Shown in pieces: positions 22,738-37,173 of a DNA stretch of 64,000 nt. Made by a program: the position numbers and the translations under genes. The notes below the pieces were generated by a model. The model made no database searches and was not told the DNA's origin. It was given only the letters and a program-made list of their open reading frames with translations. The first letter of the stretch is position 1. Every line of letters begins with the position of its first letter. Source of the DNA: Glandiceps talaboti (Eukaryota > Hemichordata > Enteropneusta > Spengelidae); NCBI RefSeq assembly GCF_964340395.1, contig NC_135555.1:16566246-16630245 (forward strand). The letters run 5' to 3'.

Positions 22738-25700
22738 GTAAGTAAGATCAGAACAGCGTGGTCATTCATTTTGTGATCCTGCTTGTTTTCAATTTTCTCT
22801 CAAGTATTTTAGTCTCTAGCGATCGCGGAACTCGAGCCGATTTATCGAGTGTTTACATCTGTAGTGGCCACACATGATGCTAAAACGGGGAGGAAACCCC
22901 CTTGTTTGTTGATCGGTCGTCTGTACATGATGTATGGGAAAATTCAGCTGTTCGCGTGCGTGGAGATGGTCTTACATGCGTGTGGTCATATATCGTAGTT
23001 TAGAAGTCTCACTTTTAATACGTTAGAAATTTCTCATTTCTATACGCATAGATTGAATGTATCAATGACAAGTGCATTCACTCATAGAGTGACATACACT
23101 CCGATCGTAAACATTTACCTTGAACTTCAGAACGCAAATCACGTTTGTCAAATCGTGGTTATGTTGGTTCCAGATATAGAGCTTCAGGGAAGCGCTGTTA
23201 TCAAGACCAATCTGTGAATGTCCGATATTGTTATTTACAGTGAGTTGGTACGTACGTACGTAAAACCTATAGTGAGCCAAGGTCGTTCGTTACGTAGAAT
23301 TTTCCACCAGGATTTTATTTCACAGCCATTTAGAATTTACTACCGTACTTTCGATAAACACTATACTATTCAGTCGTAACTTGTGTACTTCGGGTACCGA
23401 TTGCGTTTTTGTGGAGGGTGTTTTCCTGCGTATATGTGTTCGGTATACTTTGTCAATTTTCTTTAAAAAGAGTAAAATCTCATCTGACGAGTTGCCATCA
23501 AAGTTATCGCTGTGGCACTGAAATCTTAAAAGAGGTTACAACCATCCTAAATCTATATTTATTTACTTATAATGTATCACGGCGCAAAGCGTGTTACGAG
23601 ATGGGGTTCGGATTTTGCTTTGGGGGTTAAATAGAGCTAGGGATTGCTTGTAGTTTTTCGGTGGCAGGAAAGAAAACACCAGGGCGGAAGTTGACAGTAT
23701 GGGAGTTCGGTTTTATTTCTTTGGAAAGAAAATGGGGGAGTTCAAACGTAACAAACCTTTGGTCCATTCGTTGTTCGTCATGAAAGAGCAGTAGTTGGGC
23801 AAGGTGAATTCATGCAAAAAGAAATGTAATCGCTAAGAACCACAACAAAAGAGTTTTAAAAGGGAGATGCTCTATTCTGAAGTTGTATTGAGCGCAATCT
23901 CTTAGTAAAACAGTGTGCTTGCCGTGCAAGAAATTGGCTGTTTAGGCGTGGATTTAGGGACTTAAATAAACAGTACACCAAATGCGTCCTGTGTTTGTGC
24001 AGGCAATACTCTCGGAGACATGACACAGCGTGAGTGCCCCAACAGCATGCTTTATTTGTTTAGCGCCTTATTGGTGTGCTAGTGTGCAAGAAAATAAGTA
24101 GCACATGACGACCAAATTGAAGTTAGGGTCATTTGTCAAATCTCTCAACTAAAGTTTCACTTGAAGTGCTACGTATTCAGTGTGTGCCAATTCCGGGTGA
24201 AAGTTGTAGGTAAAAAAAAAATAGACATTGAAGTAATTCTGTGCAAGTTTCGTTGTAAAGATTCGTTTCCATGGTAGTGGGAAAAAAATTCGACTCGCTG
24301 AATGCATTGCATTTACGTTTTTTTGTTACCCAAATTACAGCATGAACCTTTTTATGTTGCTCAGTCACACTCTACTTTCAAATGTATTGCACCTTGACCT
24401 CCCTCTCTTTAAACTTAAAAAGACTTGCGCTCTGGAGCAAAACCAATTTTATGAGCGAGATATGTATTTTACATCTGAATTCTGCTCTCAACAATGTTTT
24501 ATGGGCTAATGTTAGTTAGACCAGGAAGAAAATGATGCTCTCTTCTGACACAGAGTTTTTTAGTCAATGAATGAGTCATGAAATACAAGTAAACAAGTTA
24601 CTAATATAGTAATAAAGTTTATTTGTAAGACCATTCTCAAAAGATGGAATGATGTATGGTTACTGAGTCAGTCTAGCTGAGGAGGTTGACAGTTTGAACC
24701 ATTGTGGGGTTTTGGTGAGATGATTATATTAGTTGATGTAATGAAGGCTTACTTGGACATTTTAAGTTACATAACATGGTGTTCTATCATCACCTTAACC
24801 ATGCATGCACCCATTCCAAAGGGTCAAACTTGATGCACGCAAAGTAGTTTAGCATACTGCCTGGACTGCTCTGAAAATTTTATTATTTCTCCTATAATTT
24901 CACTGCCTTCCCACATGGAGATTCATTATCTGGAAATTTGACTGCCACGAATAAAATGAAATTGTTCAAATTTTGTTGTGAATGGGTTTTGTATCACCAA
25001 AGTAGAGTTTCTCCAAATTAGTGTACTATACTTAAGCTCGCAATGTAATGTCAAACTCTAAATGCATTTGTATCGAAAATTTTGATCCAGGAATTTTTCT
25101 TTTTCTCTAAGTTATGTGAGGTAGTTATCATGCAAATAAGAGAGAAAACATGGTTGCTTCTGTACTTAGAAAGATGGTTAGGAAGTGTGCTTGGAGGAAA
25201 TACGTTGTTTTGATCGATCTTGGTGAACCAAATTCTATCACAAAGTGACTTAATCATTAATGCCGTATTGTTTGCTAGTGAATAGGTTAGTAGATTAACT
25301 AGGAAATTGTATGCTTTGAATTGTGTTTACCATCTGATAATGAACAAGTCAGTAGTGAGGCTTGAAGTTACCAACTTTAAGAAAATATATTGTGGTAGAG
25401 ACACTTCAGATGTTCGAGTTTCTGCTTTCTATTCCTGTATGAAAATTAATGAGTTCACTTATTCCAAGATTGAATTGAAATAAAGGGGGGCCACTTCAAC
25501 TTTAATGTAATAATAATTATGTGATGAATTCTTTTTCACCAAGTGTATTGATTGATTATTCTTTTCATTGTGGTTGAGTATTCGTCCGTAAACCTGGCCA
25601 AACATTGAACTAGTGTTTTTTTTTTTGTAGCAACCTTGTTGGTATCCAGTGTTTTTGATGTGATTAGAATAATGATAGGGCTCTTTATGATGTTTGGATC

Positions 25701-28700
25701 AATGAGATTTCTGGCTTAATTGAAGAGATTTAAAAAAAAAAAAAGTTGGAGTAAACATGTTTTTGATGTGATTGTTTCAACAAGGCAGTGAGATTAAAGT
25801 TGGAAGGTTCTCGGCTGTATGCAGTGAGAATACATTGAAGATGTGAGGAAGTATAGTTTTATCATGTGTAAGCTGAAAGCAGTGTCGGCATATATACTTG
25901 TTGAAAATCTGATCAGGTTTCAGTGCTTGGCCAGATATATTTATATGTAAAGGCTGACCTTGTCAAATAAATGAACAGTTATGAAGAAGGCGTTGGGGCC
26001 GACCCCATAATCTATGTCAATGACCCCAACACTATCTTGCGGTCTGCATCAAAGGCTTGCTTGTTTATATTCTTTAATAATTGTGGGGTGACTGTAGCGA
26101 GTTATTTAGATGTATGTGTGTGCTTCTTAAGGAGCACTGTATTGAATGCCTGCTATGAACTCATCGTGGTGACTTGTCGACTTATCTTTTGCGGACCTTG
26201 CCGCGGCAAATACCATCCGCTGTGTGTGGATGTGTTAAACATGGGAATCATTGTTGGAGTATTTACGAGTATTTGAAATGGCTTTGAAATCAGACAAAGT
26301 TTCGCTTCAACATAGGATTGTTAAAATAAACTGGCGAGGAAGATTTCGGACTATAAATGCTGCAATACAGACAAATTGTGATTATTTTCAGACAGTAAAA
26401 ACTGTTTCTTGTGTCGAAAAACATAACAATTTGAAATTTGTATGCAGAAGGCAGAATGATTGTGCATATGTAAAATATCAACTTTAGATGGTTTCCTGTA
26501 ATTCCAGCACTGAAAGAAGATAATGGTATTTCAAAAAACAGCAATTTGATGTTCATGGCGAGTGTAACATTATGGGTACAGGAAATAGAAAACTGCTGAC
26601 TGGCTTAGTTATTCACAGTTCTCCACGATAAAACTCCCATCAGGTGAACTACCGTGTTCAAAATGCCCAAGATTACGAAATCAGTCGTGGTGTTTTTTTC
26701 CTTCAAAATTTGAATTCAGATAAAAAATACACTGCCTTTGTCATTTAGATTGTGAAAATACCTAACCCTATAATGGTTAAAAGATAAGCAACACTGCAGT
26801 AATGAAACCAGGTAGACTTTCTAAGCCATAAAATTTTATTTCGCTCTGATGTAGCAACATCGACTTTTTATTGCATGTATCAGGTGACTGTCCATATATG
26901 TGTGTGTACATGTTCGCATACAGTCTTGTGGACGAGTGCTAGACAGTTGATTGTACTAGAATTAATCTTTGTAATTTCTATCTCGGAAAATGAATGCAAA
27001 AACAATTTAGATAAAAAAAAACATAATCAGAGAGCAAACTATTGTTGTCTGGTTTATAATTTTTTAAACGCATCATACTACATTCACCTGTTTTGTCGAG
27101 TATCCATATTTCTAATGTTATCTCTGTTTTCTTACGTATATAAAAGCTTGGGAAATTATTGAGATGAATCGGTGAAGACAAAAAAAGGGGTTATGAATTT
27201 ATGTGTTGCATTGTAACATATTATAGTGTACTATCAGTCACGTGACCTAAGCTTTTATAGACTCCAGAGAAGATAGTTAAATTTTATTAGTGGATGTTCA
27301 TGTATTGTTAAGAACACATGATGTTCGTAAATTGCTCTGAAATCATGGCCTATTTTTACACTGTTCGTTTTTCTTATATTTTGTTGTTGAATAAATGGAG
27401 ATTTCATGCATTTCTATATGCACTTACATGTACCTAAATTTTTTTGACTCCAATTTCTTTCGTATATATTTCCCGTGTTGAAACACCGTATATGCTTTTA
27501 TACCCAAATTTTCTTCAAATATTAATTTGACGTTTTTTTGGATTTGTTCGAAACTTTTTCTGTTTGAAAAATGAGCGATTTTGATGAAATGATAAATAAA
27601 TACTATCAAAGATGTTTGGTGTAGGTTTGTCTGTTCAAGTGTATTTTTTTTTAATTTCTTTTGTGTCATTTTTTTTAGCCTGAAAGTAAATCTGTCTGCT
27701 ACAAAATGTGTCGGTTGTTCGGAATTTTGTGCTACATTCCATTAGAGGAAGGAATGAATAGAGTTAAATAAAATGAAGAATTGATCTGTGTTGATGAGAG
27801 GGGGTGTTACACAACATTGTTTTCTTGTGAGATTGTCACTTTCAGGTCTACTATTAGAGATCTGTTGCAATGCACCTTTTCCGTGTAAAGATTTTCGGAG
27901 TTTCTAGTGGTGAATAACAACTTGGTTGGACTACCTTTCAGTGTATTTCAATGGTATTTGTTGCCTTTCCTGGCATAGTTACCTGGTGTGTATTGTCAAT
28001 GCCCACAAAGACTCAATCTAAATGTGAAGGAATTTTTTTTTTCTTTTTCATTCTCGTCCAATGCTTGTACTTTTTTTTTTTTAATGCCGGAGGAGGCCTG
28101 GAGTCTGTATAAAGGGCAAATGGAAGACATTGCCTCAGCAAAAATGTTGTTTGCTGCAAGTTGTTTTGGAACCTTTTGTTATTTATATCGTGAATGAACA
28201 ACATCCTAAGATTTTGGACCCCTGCTGTCAGCCGAACACAAATGCAACAAACTGTCCTACAATACAGTGAGTTCCTGTTGATGAGAACATTTTGTCAATG
28301 GGACATCAGTTTATAAGGCCACTGTGGCATTTGCTCCGAGGCTGAAAGAAAGCTAAATTTGAAGAAAAAAAAACCCACTTTCATCTGAAGTCCAGAAATT
28401 GTATTTGATTTGTATGCATTTCCTCTCATGATCCAAGTATAGGTTTTAAACATATTTCTAGCACAATACTGCAACTGTGGAATGTTCACCAGTATTCTAG
28501 AAGTGTGTGTGTGTGTGCGTGTATGTATGCATGTATGACTGACTGTGATATACTTTAGTTAATTTAAAAACAACAGTTTTGATTAGTTTTGTGGCAAATG
28601 GTTTACATTGTATATTTTGTCTTAAAAATATAATTTTTGGTCAAAAGATATACACCTAAAAGTACATAGAGGTGGTGGGGAGGGGGCGATAACCAGATCT

Positions 28701-29920
28701 TGGATGTCTGTGAGAACTTGCTGAAATTCAAGGTTAGCAAAATCTCATCACTGGTATACAAATTAGGTTGTACATACTTGTAAGTTGTCAAACACAACAA
28801 TTGCACAGATCTCAGTGATAGCATTCCTATTGGTATACTGTATACAATCCAGAGCTTGTAGACAAGACTGACTTTGATGTGTGTATGATCTAAATATTCA
28901 TATATATGCAAAGTAGATATAAACAAACAAATGTTTTGGTTTACAGGCCAATATTCCGATTTGTATCAAAATCCATGTGCGAAGTATGGTTGCTTGGTAG
29001 AGCTATAGAAAAAGTTGGTTCAGAACAAAAAAGAATGATCCCATGTAAGGCCAAAAAAATGTGTTTCTGGTTAGCGTCAGTGATTTTGTGTATGTGTTTG
29101 TCCAGCCCATGCAGTCTACAGATCCGTTGGGAAACACAAAAATAACCCTATCTACTTCAGTAAAGATAACTGCAGCGCCAATCATGAACAAGCAAGTGAC
29201 ATCTGCCCCACATATACACTCATATACCCACATATATGCTTAAAAGTACTACATAAAAAGAAAAGTAACTGTCATAAATAGTAGATTTAGTGATATATTT
29301 GTTGAACATAAAAGGAAATGCCGTTGCACCATTTTAGAGAAACTGTCTCGACCAGAAACAATTCCTTTTTTTGTGTGTAATCCTTATTAAGGTAACACTA
29401 ATATGATGACCCAGGATTGAAACATACAGACTGTGTGATATGCTCCCAAATGTTTTTTACTACGTAACTTTTCTTGTTCGCAAAATCGGAATCACCCGCA
29501 CTTCAGAATACATCAAAATGTTTGGCTTCATCTGATGAAATATTCTCGGTAAAGGTCAAAGGTTAGATTTCAAAATAATAAAAAAATATCTCTAATACAT
29601 GCTGTCCTTACTTTTTCACCTCAAATAAAAAGTTGAACCTGGTTAATTTCATTGTAAACAAAGTGAATTGTAAAGTTATTACTAATATTAGGCAACAAAA
29701 GCTCCTTGTTGATACTACAGTCCCTGGTGAGTACTAAACCAGCCATGTTTTCAGTTGAGATGCTAATTACAAAGCTGTATATCAGTTACAGTTGTACATA
29801 CACTTATTAATTTTATTACTTTTTATGCTAAAAAGACACAAAAGTGTGCAAAAAGGTTGTCATTTTTTGTAGATTTTAGAGGCCAGAACTTCAATCAATT
29901 CTCACATTAGTGTTATGTTA
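22738..29920 (+). other. nkd intron 3, first part: no exon seen
   Basis: The intron starts with about 1 kb of CpG-containing DNA and then becomes T/G-rich and CpG-poor. A short TACG repeat sits at about 23248-23262 (another lies at about 22481-22493 in intron 2). A short GT run lies at about 28505-28520. Homopolymer A or T runs of 8-13 are common. I found no open frame bounded by splice sites that I recognise as nkd or any other gene. The fragment at 28978-29042 belongs to a dispersed repeat listed separately. Confidence 0.6.
28978..29042 (+). repeat. dispersed repeat fragment, copy A
   Basis: GCGAAGTATGGTTGCTTGGT AGAGC and the following AAAAAGTTGG...CAGAACAAAAAAGAATGATCCC align with 40997-41060. 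Both are on the + strand of intron 3. Their translations also align (CEVWLLGRAIEKV against CEKWLPGRTMEKV), but each frame is short. Confidence 0.6.
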
Positions 29921-29965
29921 CAGCTAAAACGGTGTTGGCTTGGTTTTTCCCTCGTGGGTCATGTG
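29921..29965 (-). repeat. inverted, diverged copy of the 50-bp unit
   Basis: CAGCTAAAAC...TTGGCTTGG...GGTCATGTG aligns with the reverse complement of the unit of the adjacent array (about 33 of 45 positions by eye). It sits 5 bp from the first unit, so the array begins with a foldback. Confidence 0.65.
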
Positions 29966-29970
29966 TGTAA

Positions 29971-30420
29971 CAAATGTCATGTTGCATGAGTGAAACATCA
30001 AGCCTTCATCATTTTAGTTGTAAATGTCATGTCACATGAGTGAAACACCAAGCCTACATCATTTTAGCTGTAAATGTCATGTGACATGAGTGAAACACCA
30101 AGCCTACATCATTTTAGCTGTAAGTGTCATGTCACATGAGTGAAACACCAAGCCTACATCATTTTAGCTGTAAATGTCATGTGACATGAGTGAAACACCA
30201 AGCCTACATCATTTTAGCTGTAAGTGTCATGTCACATGAGTGAAACACCAAGCCTACATCATTTTAGCTGTAAATGTCATGTGACATGAGTGAAACACCA
30301 AGCCTACATCATTTTAGCTGTAAATGTCATGTCACATGAGTGAAACACCAAGCCTACATCATTTTAGCTGTAAGTGTCATGTCACATGAGTGAAACACCA
30401 AGCCTACATCATTTTAGCTG
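29971..30420 (+). repeat. 50-bp satellite-like array, 9 copies
   Basis: Nine units of exactly 50 bp run from ATGTCATGT(C/G)ACATGAG through GAAACACCAAGCCTACATC to ATTTTAGCTG. Unit 1 is the most diverged. The middle base of CATGT(C/G)ACATG alternates C, G, C, G, C, G, C, C from unit 2 to 9, giving a 100-bp dimer pattern; the two variants are reverse complements of each other at that core. Confidence 0.97.
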
Positions 30421-31839
30421 TGTCAGTGAAGTCTTAAGGATTACATGGCATCATTATTTTGTTCTGGACTAACTTTTTCTTTATCCACTTTAATTTTAAT
30501 CCAAAACTCCTCATTTGTATTTATGATAGAGGTGAAATCAATTTGAGAAAAAAAATTTGTATTGGACATACGTGTATATAGAATGCCGTCCACAATGCAA
30601 AAAAAAAACACACGCTAGAAAAAAGCTACTATGAAGTGAATTTTTTTTTGAATTGTCAGTGGTATCAACAAGCATTAGGGAATTAAGACTTGAATGCTAA
30701 AGTGAAAGAATTCCGTCATTGTTCATGAAGTCTAGGAGTGTGGAGTGATATTTGTTTCTTTCGGCATGGAGTGTTAGCTGACAACTCCATTTAATGGGTG
30801 TACTGTAACATAGCAAGTATGTCTTTCCCACTTAAGAGAGCTTCAAGTATGCCTTACAAATGGATGTATGAATTCATTGGCAGTGAACCAGCCATCGTTG
30901 TATGTGCCCCGTCACCTCCATCAATTTACACAGTGTGTGCAATACGGCAGAAAGCATGAACCCCTTGTCTGTTGACGTTATCTACCACTCCAGTGTGGAA
31001 TTTACCAAACTTTGAGAATTCGTCACCATCCGAGATTGTAGTATACATGTATATGTGTAACAAAAAAGTCTACGTGCACAAGCACATGACAGGCGTGAAA
31101 CCCCCCAAAACCAAAAAAAAACCACTGTGGTATTGGAGGCGTGATTGGAGGTACATGTAGCCGATTGCAGGTAACCGATAATGTCTTTAACAGAATGGTT
31201 ACTGTAAAAAGAAGCAATTCTACAAATGTTGAGCTTTTTTACTTTCCATTTTTTTTCGTATTTCGTTTTTTAGCATTGACGTTTATGTCATAGCACATCC
31301 AATGTGTGTGGTTCATTCAGTCACAGACCATGATTATTAGCGCATGAAAATGATGTCGAAGGAACTTAGTACAAAGATTTATATATACATACAGGAAACA
31401 TGTATAAAGTGACGTAAACAAACTTCTTTACAAGTCAGTGGATTTAGTAATACATAATCTGTAGGTAAGCAGAATGTCAAGAGAACTCCACATTTTTAAT
31501 TAACAAGAAATATATACAAATCGGAAGTGTTAGTGTTGTCAATTTTGACCTTTGAAACAATATTTTAATTGAGTTTTAAACCCGAGGCACTTCCAAACCA
31601 GTAAGAAGGACAAGTGATTTGTTCGAAACATGTCTGTGTCTCAATCAAAAGTAGAAGAAGTGAACTTGGGTATGAGTATAAGAATTATGGCAACATGAAA
31701 ATTGTAAGTGTTGGGGAAAAAAAACATAGGGATGACATTAACTCTAGTGTTTCTAACATGCAAGATGTACATTTTAAAATAGGCATAACATGTTTCCCTT
31801 TTGGTTCAAGACATGGGAACTGGAACTAGTTTTATCAGA

Positions 31840-31899
<60 letters not shown>

Positions 31900-31950
31900 T
31901 GTGTGAGTGAGTGTGTGTGTGTGTGTGCGCGTGCGTGCGTGCGTGCGTGC

Positions 31951-32039
<89 letters not shown>

Positions 32040-34038
32040 CAGTACAAGGATCATGTAGTCCAACAGGGCATAGTTTACAAGAATTTAGGGTCCTCAATCA
32101 TCTGTTACCAGGGTTTTTCTGCAACCTTACAGACACGTATACAGATTGACAGCCATATATTGCGTCTTTGAAAAAACTCAACCAACTCTTCTTGCAAGTC
32201 AAGTGAACACAGCCAGCACTAATTGAGAAAGAATTTGTATGCAAATGAATCAAGTTGGAGTTTAGAAAAACTGGAAAGTTTTTAGAGGATTATTGATGTA
32301 GTAGTTAGTGTGGGATGTAGTATGTGTGTGTGTGTGTAGTAATAGTTAGAGAAAGAGCCAGTGTACTGTGTATTAAGTTCTTGTGGTTTAGGGGCTTGAG
32401 AGAGAGTGTACATTTAATAGGGGGAGTCAGCCCAAGGCTGGATGTTATACAGGTCATTTCTAAATACGAGCAGCTCGTAGCTCGGAACTTGGTGGGTGGT
32501 CTTGATGTATAGCATGGAGGTGTTGTACTGGGTGGCAGCATAGGTGTGTATAAGCCACCATAGTGGTTCACTAAAATGCCATTGGTTTGGTAGCTAACAA
32601 AATATTGAATGTCAACGTCAAGGTCATGGAACAGCAAGGTCATTAGTAGTATCAGTTTCTCAAAGGTTACTACAACCATGTATGTGTCGTGTCAACTTCA
32701 ATGTCAAAGTTATAATGTTTGCTGTGGTACCGAAAGGTCACCATGTACTAGTTATACATGTAATATTGACATCAGAATAATTGCATGACGTAACAAAATA
32801 ATAGGGTATCATTGTATATAGCTGAGCTAACATGAACAGTGATAAGGAGACAATTTGGTTTTTCATCATTCACTGACTTCTGAAATTTTTCATTCATGAT
32901 GTTCATTGAGTGTAAATATTTATATATAAAAAAAAGGGGGGGGGGAGACAAGTAGCTAGGGAGTTGTTCTTAGAGGAATTGGTAGGTTTGGAATGTATCA
33001 AACTGTGAAAGGCACATCAGAAAATTACTTCTAGAATTTAATAGAAGCAGTAGTAAATGCACTCCAGGGAAAGACTTAGATGGAAATTTGTGGGAGTTAA
33101 AAGCTTTATCTGGAAGTTATGAATGCTAAGACTTAGGTGGAGCACTAAACAATGTACCTCAATGTACCATGTATGATGGCTGAAAGGGCAGGCAGAGAAG
33201 CTTTTATCAGTTGTGGCACAACGCGACATTCACATCCAGCATAGTCAAACTATATACGATGTTGTTGGTCTCACTGGCGTCATTGTGAACTCTGATGCAT
33301 ATATACATATATACATGCACTTGGGCAGAGGTTGAAAGTAAAGTTAAAGCATGGTGTACAGTTAACAGTTTTTACTACCCAGTAGTAAATGCCATGGAGA
33401 AAACTGTTTTTTTTTTGGCCATGATGTTGCAGTTTAAACTAAATTAAAACAAATAATTTGTGTCCAGAACTGAAGTTTCGTGTATTTAGTTCCGCTAAAA
33501 AACCCATAAACATCAAACCATTTCTAATATAATGATGTAAATTAAGATTGCATTATAAAGTATATGTAGTTTGGTATATGGAACCCAAAGTGTTGGTGTG
33601 TGTCGCAAGAAATTCTTGGGCATAAATGGAAAGTCAAATTGAGGCAGAGGACACACAGGTTAGTACATACCTTACCTTAACAATGTGGGTGCTGGACCTG
33701 ACCCATATTTGCAAAATTTTACAGTGCAGATAAAATTGTTCAAATTTTCGTAAAAAATTTCAAATACGATCAAAATATTATGATTTTTCCTTCAAGGTAA
33801 ATGGAACTAAAAAAGTGCAGTGCACATAGACGGTCAGGGAAAAGGGTATTTTGAAAATGATAATGAATCACGAGTCTGTGTTCATAAAAAATTATAATAT
33901 AGCACATGTACATGTATAACTTTAATATGTTACTGACTTAGAATGTATAGTAGTGACCCAAATAATAAATGTGTGTGCATTATTTCAGTTGCAATCATCT
34001 CAAGCATGCATGTATAAGGGGCAATGCAAAAGAGACTC
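30421..34038 (+). other. nkd intron 3, middle part: no exon seen
   Basis: Apart from the long GT tract (31842-32037) and a G10 run near 32936-32945, this is unremarkable AT-rich intron sequence. Frames near 32305-32679 are open on the minus strand but show no family signature and no convincing splice sites. Confidence 0.5.
31842..32037 (+). repeat. (GT)n tract of about 196 bp with an embedded (GTGC)n block
   Basis: GT dinucleotides with a TTTG and a GAGTGAG interruption and six GTGC units near 31927-31954. Alternating purine-pyrimidine DNA of this length can form Z-DNA (general knowledge). The Cys-Val and His-Thr frames are artefacts. Confidence 0.97.
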
Positions 34039-34454
34039 GGTGTTTTCCAAAATAATTGTGAAAATGTAGTGTAGAGTTTTCCAAAATAATTGTGAAAATA
34101 TAGTGTAGCGTTTTTAATTGCAAAATTGTAGTGTAGAGTTTTCCAAAATAATTGCGTGAAGGTAGTTTAGAGTTTTCCAAAATGATTGTGAAAATGTAGT
34201 GTAGAGTTTTCCAAAATGATTGTAAAAATGTAGTGTAGAGTTTTCCAAAATGATAGTAAAAATGTAGTGTAGAGTTTTCAAAAATAATTGTGAAAATGCA
34301 GTGTAGTTTTGGGAAAAAATTGTGAAAATGCAGTGTAGAATTTTCAAAAATAATTGTGAAAATGTAGAGTTTTCAAAAATAATTGTGAAAATGTAGAGTT
34401 TTCAAAATGTGAAAATGTAGTGTAGGGTTTTCAAAAATAATTGTGAAAATGTAG
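34039..34454 (+). repeat. 34-bp minisatellite, about 12-13 degenerate copies
   Basis: Unit: AATAATTGTGAAAATGTAGT then GTAGAGTTTTCCAA. Some units have lost the GTAGT segment, giving 29-bp variants near 34350-34410. The minus frames IFTIILENSTLHF are translations of it. Confidence 0.93.
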
Positions 34455-37173
34455 TTATTTCATACATGACAGTGATTGAGGGCTGACATCAAGTGGGCGA
34501 CAAGCAATAATCAGCTAAGCTATACTTTGAAATTGAATTATTGCGCAATAATTTGAGCCCTGCATCTTGTACTTTTTATCTGGTGTGGTACAGAAATGAA
34601 TGACTGCAAACATGCTGAAGGTTTGATCTTCAAAATAAGGCCAATGGTGGGGTCGAGAATTGATTGATGGGTGAATGACAAGTCTACAAGTATTTTATCT
34701 AATACTTGTGGATTTTTCTTATCTTCCGTATTTTTCAGTAAAAAAATCATTGAAGTCCTTGTCAATATCTAGCCAACATTCAGATACAATAGAAGCCAGT
34801 TAACACATGAAAAAAGAACACTGTCTGTCACAACAAACATCTTTTTAAAATCACTACATTGTATTGTTTGGTTAGACTAAAATCCTACCAACATTGCTAC
34901 ATTTTTCTGTGTATGTTACATGTAGGTGATCTGAAATCTGAAAAAAATTATAATAAACAATTATACTTTAAAATGATATAAAATGTAGCAAAGTTAGTAA
35001 ATTTTTCTTGCACCAGATGATAAAATGTAGCAATTTAGCAAAAAAAAATTGAGATGTTAAAATGTAGCAATGTTTATAAAATGTTGTTGAGCCAGACAAT
35101 ATTCTGTATCAAGAGGAACTGACTTCTAGTGTAATGAATTAATGACCAATTTAGTATTTTGAATACAATGCTGTGAAGCCATGTTGTGCAACTGACAAAC
35201 CACAGAAAAAAGATAAGAAACTGTCAAAAGTTAACAAAGTGTCATTGGAAATAATCCATTGCTGGTATAATGAATGACATATCAAATTTTGACCCATATT
35301 TTTTTTTATCACTTACATAAACAATGGTGTCTGATAATCAATCAAATGTTATCTAAATTCTCTGATTTTGTACACACTCTACAAGACTTTACGTCTAATA
35401 AATAATAAGAAAACAAGATAATAAATAATGTATACTGGTGAAATGTCATGTTGTATTTGCACTAGAGCCATTATTTTATCAATATTCCTCAATGTAAACT
35501 ACTAGTATTTGTTTTGATCAACCTGGGTTTACTGGAAGCTGGGTCAAAGGTGAAAGGCCACTGACCTGACCTCTATTTTTCTAGGTCTTATCAAACTAGT
35601 AGAAAATGGTGAGAAAATCAATTTTGATAACATTCATTTACTTTGGTAAATATAGATAAAATCTGTCCAGAATGATGTTCAAACTTTGCTGTGTGGTTTT
35701 TTTAACAGCTAAAAGTTACGATTTTTTCAAAGTGTAAAAATAAAATTGATGAGAAATAGATTTTTTACTTTTTTGTGTTTTTCACTCTGTTAAATAACAA
35801 CATTGAGGAATGAAAATCACTTCAGTTTCTTTCTTTCTTTCTTTTCTTCTTTCATCAATTTACAAAAAGTATGCATAGTATCCCAGTTGAAAATTCACAA
35901 TTCTGAGCAAGGTTTTAAATTATAAATATTAATTAAATTAACCAAAATTAAATTTCAAATTCTGTAGTATATATATATATACCTATTAAAAAGAACAGCT
36001 ACAATATCTCGTTTGAAAATTATTAGAAGCAGGAAAGACAGGTACTGAAAGATAATGTGATTAATATTTTTGTCAAGTAAGTATTTTTATTAAGAGGATG
36101 GTATTAAAAGTATGTTATGTCTGACTGACTTCACTAGGGTGTTTACTAGGGTTTCCAATTTCAATTAGAATAAAATGTATTCAAGTCATTGTAAGGTTTA
36201 CCAGATCTCGTTGCCGGGGTTACCAAACCTTAGCAAAATAACACTGCAAGTATGGTGTTCATTTTTATTTGACCTTCACAGAATCTCAATTTCAATGTCC
36301 AAGCAATTAGCCCCCTTTATTGGAACATGTGGACCGTTAAAGGGAGATTATTTGGTAGAATAACTTTATTGTCGTCATGTTTTAACCTAAATTTTGTACA
36401 TCAGCGGATTAACTAAGATTGTTTTTTGGCCTTTGGACTAAAATTGCAGAGATATATAGAAAAATTTATGGAAAAATCTGAAATTTTGGTCACTTTGCTT
36501 TTAGCGGGAAAGTGGATGGTTTCAATAGGATGTGCATTGTTGTCAACAACAATAATTTGGTTTTGTAGCAGTGAGTAGATTAAATCTATGAGCTAAGGAT
36601 TTCTCTCCAAAATTTTGGATTTCTCTCCAAATTTGTTGTATAAGATATGGAAATATGAATTTGAAGTGTTGGTTTTTCCAGCACTCTCTTCCTATTGTTA
36701 CCAGGGCTCCCAAACCTCTAGCCAAAATACTATATATCCAAAAAAAGGGAATGTTGACCATGTATATTATTATTGGAAATTTGAATTAAAAAATTCAAGA
36801 TTTGTTAGTTACAATGTACGTGTCCCCCCCCCCCCCCATGATTTTCAAAAAACGTGTGATATCCTTTGAAATCAAATGTACTTACATTTGTATATGAGAA
36901 GAAAAATTGGTTTATCCCCAAACTACACTGAGACTAGTTTTGATGCACAACAAACATAAAAATTTATATCTACATGTATATTTGCAAAAGTATGCTAGTG
37001 TGAACAGCTGTGTATTCAGGTATATAACAAATGTCTATATAAATCCAAAAATAACAAAGAGAGATATTATAATCCACAAAGTGTATTTCCAAACTGGTCC
37101 ATGCATTCAACATGTTGCATTTCAAAAAAGAAAAAAGAAAAAAAGATGTGCATTGGCAAAAATGGCCATTCAG

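Noticed and set aside
31774-32171. His-Thr and Cys-Val repeat frames on both strands
   Set aside because: They are translations of the GT tract.
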